Of a stretch of 64,000 nt of DNA, positions 58,337 to 64,000 are shown in pieces. The first letter of the stretch is position 1; each line of letters starts with the position of its first letter. The notes below the pieces were generated by a model. The model did no database searches. It saw only the letters and a program-made list of their open reading frames with translations, and had not been told where the DNA came from. A program made the position numbers and the translations under genes. The stretch is from Streptomyces sp. MMG1121 (GTDB lineage Bacteria > Actinomycetota > Actinomycetes > Streptomycetales > Streptomycetaceae): the NCBI RefSeq assembly GCF_001280015.1, contig NZ_LGDV01000085.1, positions 186,001 through 250,000 of the forward strand, read 5' to 3'.

Positions 58337-59607
58337 TCACATGGTTCCACCTGGGCTTGCGCCGTGAACGGCAGACCCGGCACGGCACCCGGACCAGACC
58401 CGGCGGCCGGGCAGGAAGCTCAGCGTCATGCCCACCGCGCCGATCCACAGCGTGACCGTCGCCCCGCACACCGAACCCGAGACTCCGCCGAGGACTCCCC
58501 CCAGCGGAATACCGCCCCAGGACACGAACCGGGCCGTCGCGCTCATCCGGCCCAGCAGCCGGTCCGGTGTCAGGGCCAGCTGGAGGCTCGACTGGGCCAC
58601 GAAGCTGACGACTCCGCCCAGGGAGAGGGCGGCGAGCCCGATCGCCGCCGCCCACACGCTCCAGCCCGGCCGCGCCAGCGGCATCAGGGCGGTCGGCGGA
58701 CAGGTCACCAGCGGTGCCAGCCAGATGACCCGGCCCTGCCCGAGCCGGCGCGCGAGCCGGCCCGCCAGCAGGGCGCCCAACAGGGCACCACAGCCCATGC
58801 CCGAAAGGACGAGTCCGATGGCGAAGGACCCGAGGCCGATATTCCTCTCCAGGAAGACCAGCAACATGGTCTGGTACATGATCAGGAAGAGGTTGAACAT
58901 CGCGTCCCCCGTCATGGTCGCCAGCAGGGCGGGATGCCGGCGAACGAACTTCAGCCCTTCTGTGATGTCTCGCGACCATGCGCGGTGCTCGCCCGGCTCG
59001 GGCCGCTCCTCCCGCGAGCGGATGCCGATGGTGATGAGCCCCGATGCGGCCATTCCGACCGAACTCGCCACCAGCGCCACGGGGCCCCGAACCAGCCGAC
59101 CAGCGGGCCCGCCACCGCCGGCCCGCCGATGCTGGTCACCGAGCGTATGGCCGAGAGTTTCGCGTTTCCCTCCACCAGGTGGTCGCGCCCCACCAGATGC
59201 GGCAGACAGCTGACGTACGCGACATCGAAGAAGACGGTCAGCAGGCCGTGTGCCAGAGCCAGTGCGTAGAGCCACCGGATCGTCAGCAGGTGCGCCCACC
59301 ACGCCAGCGGTACCGACAGCAGGAGCAGCGCGCGCACCAGATCGGTGCTGATCATGACCGAGCGCTTCCGCATGTGGTCCACCCATGCGCCGGCCGGCAG
59401 CCCGACCAGGAGCGAGCCCGCCGTGGTCATCGCGGTCAGCATGCCGACCTGGAATTCGTCGGCGTTCAAGGCCACGATTCCCACCAGCGGCAGAGCCAGG
59501 AAAATGATGCGGTCGCCCAGCTGGCCCAGCGCCGTGGCGGCGGACAGCCGCCTGAAATCCGGATCGCGCAAGAGCCCGAGCCGCGAGGGGGTGGACCTCG
59601 GACTCAC
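58337..59607 (-). pseudogene. MFS transporter interrupted by a frameshift
   Basis: From GTG 59607 (overlapping the GntR stop by 4 nt) the first half reads LALPLVGIVALNADEFQVGM, AGAWVDHMRKRSVMISTDLV and ends GPLVGWFGAP. In the next frame it resumes as VALVASSVGMAASGLITIGI and continues through helices to ERNIGLGSFAIGLVLSGMGC and a normal C-terminus at 58337. The break is at a GGGGCCCC run (59081-59088); one lost C restores a complete ~420-residue MFS protein of the multidrug/enterobactin-exporter type. Natural mutation or sequencing error. Confidence 0.8.
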
Positions 59608-60359
59608 CGTTCGGCCCCGAACGCGTAGACGACGGCCCGGCGTACGTCCGGAATGACGATGTCGGCGGTTTCCACCGGGCGTCCGTCCGCGTCGTAGAGG
59701 GTCCGCTCGATCTGGAGCACCAGGTCTGCGACGCCGATGCCGAGCAGGTTAGCCTGCTCCTGGGTGGCGCGGGCCGGGCGCGGCAGTTCGACCACGGTGT
59801 CGATGACCACGCCGATCGAACGCATCCGCGCGGGCACGCCCTGTCCCGCCAGGGGTCCCCTCTCGGGCAGCACGATCGGCGTTCCGTCCGTGAGGGCCAT
59901 CGGCTCCCAGGATGCGGAGAGCTGCACGGGCTGCCCGCCGGCGAGGAACTCGTAGTGCGTGGTGACGCAGGGTTCCCCGGGGCTGATGGCGAGGCGCTCG
60001 GCGATGGCCTGCGGAGCGGGGACGCGCACCTGGCTGTGCGCGTCCCAGGCGTCGGCCCTGCCCGGCTCCCGGGTGCCGGCGTGGAAGGGGGCGCCGCCCC
60101 GGCGTTCCTGGTGCCGCGAGCGGACCAGCCGCAGGCGCTCGCGCGGCACGCGGACGTAGGTGCCCGAGCCGGCACGCCCCTCGAGGAGACCGTCGCTGAT
60201 CAACCGGTCCATGGCCCGCTGCACGACATTGCGCCCGACCCCGTACTCCTCGGCGAGCCGTGCCCGCGACGGCAGGCGCTGTCCGACGTCCCATTCCCCC
60301 GAGAGAAGGCGGGCGCGCAGCGCGTCGGCCATCGCGAGATACGGCGCTTGTCGGGGCAT
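59604..60359 (-). CDS. GntR/HutC-family regulator with UTRA domain
   Basis: 251 residues. N-terminal winged helix with GEWDVGQRLPSRARLAEEYG and VGRNVVQRAMDRLISDGLLE (about 21-62), wing GRAGSGTYV. The UTRA ligand domain from about 105 has ISPGEPCVTTHYEFLAGGQP and a C-terminal LYDADGRPVETADIVIP, typical of HutC members. Likely represses itself and the two downstream genes (MFS, MDR oxidoreductase) until a small ligand binds. Confidence 0.93.
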   Translation of the reverse strand: MPRQAPYLAMADALRARLLSGEWDVGQRLPSRARLAEEYGVGRNVVQRAMDRLISDGLLEGRAGSGTYVRVPRERLRLVRSRHQERRGGAPFHAGTREPGRADAWDAHSQVRVPAPQAIAERLAISPGEPCVTTHYEFLAGGQPVQLSASWEPMALTDGTPIVLPERGPLAGQGVPARMRSIGVVIDTVVELPRPARATQEQANLLGIGVADLVLQIERTLYDADGRPVETADIVIPDVRRAVVYAFGAER

Positions 60360-60696
60360 GCGTGACTCTCCGGCGGTTTCGCTGAGCGACAGCTGGTGAT
60401 TCCAGACGGAGTCGAGAAGCTAACGCACCCGGCGAAAGCTACTGGAGCAGCAATACGCTCGGTGGTCATGCGCCCCCGGACGGGCGCCACACCCGTCGTG
60501 CCGGTCACCCACGCCGGATCCTCTTCCGTCGCCCGGCAGTTGGCGTCCCCGGGCCACATCCGCGTCGGCCGCGCCGGTGGGGTGGTGACCGAGGCGGCCC
60601 GCGCCCGCGGGCGCCCCGTGGTCGCCGGCGCCGGCGCGCGGGCCCGGGAGTCCCGCGACGGTGTGGAGGTGGCCCGTGCGGCTGACGGCCCCCGGC
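60360..60696. other. 337-bp region without an intact gene
   Basis: The left 90 bp are the GntR gene's upstream region, with two TAGCTT half-sites on the minus strand. On the plus strand 60560-60715 reads AGGVVTEAARARGRPVVAGA and RESRDGVEVARAADGPR, which has the spacing of the phosphohistidine 'mobile' domain of PEP-utilising enzymes but lacks its His. Possibly a remnant; no start or other domain is present. Confidence 0.3.
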
Positions 60697-61071
60697 TCAG
60701 GCAGGGCCGGTCACCTCGTGACCGGCGTTCGTGAGTACGGTGAGCGCCTCCGCCAGCCGCGCGTGCGGTACGAGGATCACGTCCGAGTGGTAGGTGGAGG
60801 CGACGAACACCGGGATGCCCCGCGCCCCGAGGGGCCCCACGACAGCGGCCAGCATGCCCGGCGCGTCCAGATCGTGGGCGTCGTCGCCGTACAGCCCCGC
60901 CCAGTCGTCCCGCGTCTGCTCGCCTGGGCGCACCTCCTGTACGACGGTGAGCCCCTCCGGTCCGCGAACAGCCGCGAACCAGCTCTCGTCCACAGGATGC
61001 GCCCCGTCTTCCAGCAGGGCCACGCCGAAGCGGCCCGGCAGTACGCGCAGTCGTCTGCGCAGCTCGCTCAT
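60697..61071 (-). CDS. ACT-domain protein (CASTOR/ACT_7-like)
   Basis: 124 residues from ATG 61071. N-terminal VLPGRFGVALLEDG and ESWFAAVRGPEGLTVVQEV, then a C-terminal ACT-like half with DLDAPGMLAAVVGPLGARGI and PVFVASTYHSDVILVPHARL. The 'G(I)PVF..ST...D.iLV' pattern is characteristic of the CASTOR/ThrR-like ACT family that binds amino acids. No partner enzyme adjacent; probably a free-standing sensor. Confidence 0.85.
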   Translation of the reverse strand: MSELRRRLRVLPGRFGVALLEDGAHPVDESWFAAVRGPEGLTVVQEVRPGEQTRDDWAGLYGDDAHDLDAPGMLAAVVGPLGARGIPVFVASTYHSDVILVPHARLAEALTVLTNAGHEVTGPA

Positions 61072-61129
61072 CACGGGAGGCTACCCGTCGCGGGGTGGCG
61101 GCAGGCGCGCCGCCGCCACCCCTGCCGAG

Positions 61130-62323
61130 TCAGCGCCCGCGCTCCGTGCCCTCGGCGCCGAGCGCCCAGGCGCCGAAGGCCGCCCCGGTGGTCTCGAAGT
61201 CGAAGATCACATGGGAGGCGGCGGTGTTGACGTCCCGCCAGAACCGCTGGACGGGGTCGGACTCGAAGTGGGCCGTGGTCCCGCCGGACTTGAAGATCCG
61301 GTCGACGGCCGCGACCAGCAGTTCCACGGCCAGCGCGAGGTCCCGCGGCCCGCGGACCGGCGCCTCGCCCTCCCGGGTCTGCTCGATGCCGTCGGCAACT
61401 CTGGCGGCCCGCTGCATGAGGAGTTCGGCGGCGTCCACCTCGGCGGCCGAGCGGGCCAGCTCGATCTGCGCCGGCGGCTTCTCCCGCACCGGCACGCCCC
61501 GCCGGTCGACCCGTAGAACCGTCTGCTCGGTGCCGACGCGCAGCGCCCCCCGGGCGGCCCCGAGCACCGGAACGGCGAGGGGCAGGGCGTTCAGGGCGTC
61601 CACCGGGACGGTGTGGCAGCGGGCCTCGGAAGCGGTGGCCCGGCCCGCGTTGATGTCGAACCTCGACAGCGTGCGGTGCTCGGGTACGAGGACGTCGTCC
61701 AGGACCATGGTGTCGCTGCCGGTCCCGCGCATGCCCATCGTGAACCAGGTGTCCTTCACGGTGACGTCCGCCCGCGGCACCGCGAAGAACCGCACCTCAG
61801 GGCGTCCGTCGGGACCCGGCTGACCGTTGGGTACGGCGGAGCAGGCGAAGACCCAGTCCGCGAAGCGGACTCCGCTGATGTACTTCCACTCGCCGCTGAG
61901 CCGCCAGCCGCCGGCCACGGGCTCGGCCTTGCCGGCCGGCATGAGCGCGCCCGCCATCAGGGCGTTCGGTCCGTCGGCCCAGATCTCGGCCTGTCCCTCC
62001 AGGGGCAGGAAGGCACCGTAGCGGGCCGCGTACGCGGACAGCGAGGCGGCCCAGGCAGCCGAGGCGCAGCCCTGGCCGACCACCGTGACCGCCGAGGTCA
62101 TGTCCGTGAAACGGCCTTCGGCACCGCCGTAGGCGGCGGGCACGAAGTGCCGGGCGAACCCGGCCTCCCGCACCGCCTCGACCGCCTCGGGCGCGAGCCG
62201 TCGGGCGGCCTCCGTCTCCCCGGCGCACCGCGCCGCGATCTCCGCCACGCGCGGTGCGCCGGCGACGACCTCCGCCACGAGCGGCCGCTCGGCCACGAGC
62301 GTCGTTGTTGTGTCGCTGAGCAT
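61130..62323 (-). CDS. acyl-CoA dehydrogenase-fold flavin hydroxylase
   Basis: 397 residues from ATG 62323, GGAGG upstream. Acyl-CoA dehydrogenase-like N-domain (HFVPAAYGGAEGRFTDMTSA, GQGCASAAWAASLSAYAARY), middle beta domain (GGWRLSGEWKYISGV, TWFTMGMRGTGSDTMVLDDV) and helical C-domain (VQRFWRDVNTAASH). The catalytic Glu region of dehydrogenases is replaced as in the two-component monooxygenases (HsaA/HpaB-like, DszC-like). It needs a flavin reductase partner, not found here. A hydroxylase acting on an aromatic, sulfur or polyketide substrate is likely. Confidence 0.85.
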   Translation of the reverse strand: MLSDTTTTLVAERPLVAEVVAGAPRVAEIAARCAGETEAARRLAPEAVEAVREAGFARHFVPAAYGGAEGRFTDMTSAVTVVGQGCASAAWAASLSAYAARYGAFLPLEGQAEIWADGPNALMAGALMPAGKAEPVAGGWRLSGEWKYISGVRFADWVFACSAVPNGQPGPDGRPEVRFFAVPRADVTVKDTWFTMGMRGTGSDTMVLDDVLVPEHRTLSRFDINAGRATASEARCHTVPVDALNALPLAVPVLGAARGALRVGTEQTVLRVDRRGVPVREKPPAQIELARSAAEVDAAELLMQRAARVADGIEQTREGEAPVRGPRDLALAVELLVAAVDRIFKSGGTTAHFESDPVQRFWRDVNTAASHVIFDFETTGAAFGAWALGAEGTERGR

Positions 62324-62482
62324 CCTGTTCGCCACCTCCACTGGGATGGCGGCAGTCTCTCCGGCCGAGCCCACCACAGGCCGCACCCGAGCCCGGGACC
62401 GGCCCGTCGATCACCCGACTGGCTTCACGACACACCGTCACCCCGCTCGGCGGGACCGTGCGGCGGGTGGCGGGTGGCGGGT

Positions 62483-62650
62483 TCAGGACGTGGGCAGCCA
62501 GGCCCGCATGCGGCCGTCGGCGCGGTTGGCCCAGGCCTGCCCCGCTCCTTGAGCTGGAACCAGGTGTTGAGGTAGCCGTCGGGCTGCTGGGCGGCGGCCA
62601 CGAGGGCGGTGATCCGGTCCACCTCGGCGGCCAGCGCGTCGTCGTCGGCC
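62483..62650 (-). pseudogene. internally deleted GH127-like gene
   Basis: Minus-strand remnant: an N-half block EVDRITALVAAAQQPDGYLN and TWFQLKERG is followed, one frame over and only a few bases later, by AWANRADGRMRAWLPTS and a stop. 'AAQQPDGYLNT' and 'WANRG.G.MRVWIP' are conserved blocks from near the start and the very end of GH127 beta-L-arabinofuranosidases, normally about 450 residues apart. A large deletion joined them. Confidence 0.7.
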
Positions 62651-63246
62651 TACTGCGCCCAGCGTCCCATGGCCGGCGCGGTGCCCACCAGGCACTCGAC
62701 GTCGGCCGGGAAACCGGCCAGGGCGTAGGCGGTCAGGCGCAGGTGGCCTTCCAGACACACCAACCGCTCGTGTCCTTCGCCGACAAGGATCAGAGGCGAG
62801 AACCGCTCCCCTCTCGTGAGCGCACGAGCGGCTTTCACGAACCGTTCGTTGGGCACGTCGAACGCCCGGACGCCTGCCCTGACGCGTCCGGCCGCATCGG
62901 CCGGCCGACGGCTGCCACCCGACAGTTCCACCCAGTAGGAATAGTTCATGTAACGCACCTGGGCCACCTCGGCAGCGGAGAGCACCGCCCTGGTCCAGGT
63001 GACACGAGCCGGGAAGTTCTCGAACAGCTCACGGTCCTCGCCGTACCCGCGCGTCGCCGCGAGCAGGGCGCGACGTGCGGCGTTCGCTCCGGCGTCGGAG
63101 AGGTCCGGACGAGTGATCAACTCCTCGGTCTGCCCGCATGCCACCAGGCGGGACCGGATGTCACCGCCGAACCGCTCGCTGGACAGCTCGCCACCCAGGA
63201 AGCAGGCGACCATCTCGGCCTCGTTGCTCACGCCCAGCACGCGCAT
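62650..63246 (-). CDS. hypothetical protein with ParB/sulfiredoxin-like C-terminus
   Basis: 198 residues from ATG 63246. Residues about 105-130 (RYMNYSYWVELSGGSRRPAD) and 160-185 (FSPLILVGEGHERLVCLEGH) look conserved. 'LILV......LV.LEGH.R..A' has the spacing of the ParB/Srx nucleotide-binding fold (EGHxR). No helix-turn-helix. Function unknown; possibly a kinase-like or sensory ParB-fold protein. It overlaps the first base of the GH127 scar. Confidence 0.7.
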   Translation of the reverse strand: MRVLGVSNEAEMVACFLGGELSSERFGGDIRSRLVACGQTEELITRPDLSDAGANAARRALLAATRGYGEDRELFENFPARVTWTRAVLSAAEVAQVRYMNYSYWVELSGGSRRPADAAGRVRAGVRAFDVPNERFVKAARALTRGERFSPLILVGEGHERLVCLEGHLRLTAYALAGFPADVECLVGTAPAMGRWAQ

Positions 63247-63499
63247 GACTGTCAGTATGAAGCGGACGAGCACGTGATCGCGACGGTGGCCAGGTAGTTC
63301 CGACGGGGGCGCGCGGCAAGGCAATGCACCTCATACGGTTCGACCATGTTTCGGGCAACGTGCGCCGATTCCGCACGCCGGTGACGGGCGGCGGGTCACA
63401 CTCGGCGACGGAGGGGGGACGCGTGCGGCGGCGGTCGCACCATCCCTACGTGTCGCGCCGCCCGGGGGAAAGGCGGCGAGCGGACCAGCAGGGGGATGC

Positions 63500-64000
63500 A
63501 TGACGCAGTCTCTTCCGGGTCAACACCCCACCCCTGAGCGGGTGTTCACCGGACGCGGAAGGCTTCCGGTCGTCGTGGTCGGGGCGGGACCGTACGGACT
63601 GTCGGTGGCCGCGCACCTACGGGCGGCCGGGGTGCCGGTGCTCGTCTTCGGGGAGGTGATGGGCAGTTGGCGGCATGCCATGGCCACCGGGATGTTCTTG
63701 AAGTCGACACCGGCGGCCACCGATCTGTCCGCACCCGAACCGGGCGCGCGGCTCGCCGACTTCCGCCGGCGCCAGGGCGAGCCGGAGCTGACCGAGCTGA
63801 CGCCGATTCCGTGCGACGTGTTCGTACGCTACGGGCAGTGGTTCCAGAAGCAGTACGTCGGTGACGTCGATCCGGCCCGTGTGGTGTCCCTCGACCGGGA
63901 CGGGACCACCGCGGGCTTCGCGGTCCGGCTGTCCGACGGGAGGGAACTGGCCGCCGCGGCAGTCGTCGTGGCCACCGGTCTGAACGGACTCGCCCACGTC
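63500..64000 (+). CDS. FAD-dependent oxidoreductase/monooxygenase (3'-truncated by window edge)
   Basis: ATG 63500 after CAGGGGG; 167 codons visible and open to the end. FAD-binding motif VVVVGAGPYGLSVAAHLRAA (about 25-44). Then GSWRHAMATGMFLKSTPAAT and CDVFVRYGQWFQKQYV, where the SidA/IucD/flavin monooxygenase-like family has its substrate/FAD contacts, and AVVVATGLNGLAHV near the edge (ATG motif). Probably an N- or C-hydroxylating flavoprotein; completeness cannot be judged. Confidence 0.85.
   Translation, partial: MTQSLPGQHPTPERVFTGRGRLPVVVVGAGPYGLSVAAHLRAAGVPVLVFGEVMGSWRHAMATGMFLKSTPAATDLSAPEPGARLADFRRRQGEPELTELTPIPCDVFVRYGQWFQKQYVGDVDPARVVSLDRDGTTAGFAVRLSDGRELAAAAVVVATGLNGLAHV

Noticed and set aside
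60560..60715. PEP-utiliser mobile-domain remnant
   Set aside because: Spacing is suggestive but the catalytic His is missing and the match is short; mentioned only in the gene-free-region entry.
1..64000. Search for tRNA, rRNA, transposase and phage integrase genes
   Set aside because: None seen by eye on either strand; small tRNAs could still be missed without a covariance-model scan.

Overview
The window is very GC-rich, most genes use GTG or ATG starts, and neighbouring genes often overlap by 4 nt (ATGA/GTGA). The gene content includes Tat-exported hydrolases, a GH18 chitinase with a DasR-like site, type I polyketide synthase sequence and many MarR/TetR/GntR/LysR regulators. Together this points to a Streptomyces (or close actinomycete) chromosome, probably an arm: accessory metabolism dominates, and at least ten broken genes or gene remnants lie between intact ones. 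No rRNA, tRNA, CRISPR array or complete insertion sequence was seen.

Layout, left to right. 1-2.3 kb: the end of a methyltransferase and an aromatic-ring FAD monooxygenase, likely the edge of a biosynthetic cluster. 2.4-6 kb: 2-hydroxyacid dehydrogenase, CBS-domain protein, small hydrolase and CapA-like protein. 6.1-9.3 kb: a minus-strand cassette of five genes in which every junction is a 4-nt overlap (DoxX-like, DUF3419/BtaA-like, DUF2071, membrane-anchored methyltransferase, membrane protein). 9.6-12.2 kb: a MarR-MFS-isochorismatase-fold operon behind a clear palindromic operator. 12.3-19.2 kb: lipoprotein, LysR, SDR, flavoprotein disulfide reductase-like protein and a divergent TetR/old-yellow-enzyme pair. 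19.3-22.8 kb: an orphan ATP synthase b-subunit-like gene, a methyltransferase and a secreted chitinase. 22.9-28 kb: an ABC-2 transporter operon ending in a large beta-propeller/phosphoesterase. 29-31.5 kb: GH88 hydrolase and 3-hydroxyisobutyryl-CoA hydrolase.

31.5-40.8 kb is the most distinctive part: a deletion scar (acyl-CoA dehydrogenase tail), a 2Fe-2S thioredoxin-like ferredoxin, then one 2,680-residue polyketide synthase with the order CoA-ligase - ACP - KS - AT - DH - KR - ACP - TE. Its TE has Cys in place of the nucleophilic Ser, and its KS-AT linker holds five 14-residue repeats. It is followed 40 nt later by a wrecked FAD-dependent halogenase.

40.8-49 kb: DUF885 protein, M55 D-aminopeptidase and HSL-type esterase, then a secreted propeller protein, a Cys-containing hypothetical protein and a FUSC exporter. 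48.5-54.3 kb is a coherent 5-oxoproline (pyroglutamate) locus: pxpA-pxpB-pxpC face DUF969-DUF979-pcp-DUF2891, and the two divergent promoters each carry a copy of the same operator inside an 18-bp spacer. 54.3-64 kb: HD-domain protein, GNAT, frameshifted methyltransferase, PAP2 phosphatase, a GntR-MFS(frameshifted)-quinone reductase operon, ACT-domain protein, acyl-CoA-dehydrogenase-fold hydroxylase, GH127 scar, a ParB-like-fold hypothetical protein and the start of a FAD oxidoreductase.

All family assignments come from reading motifs by eye; no database search was possible.
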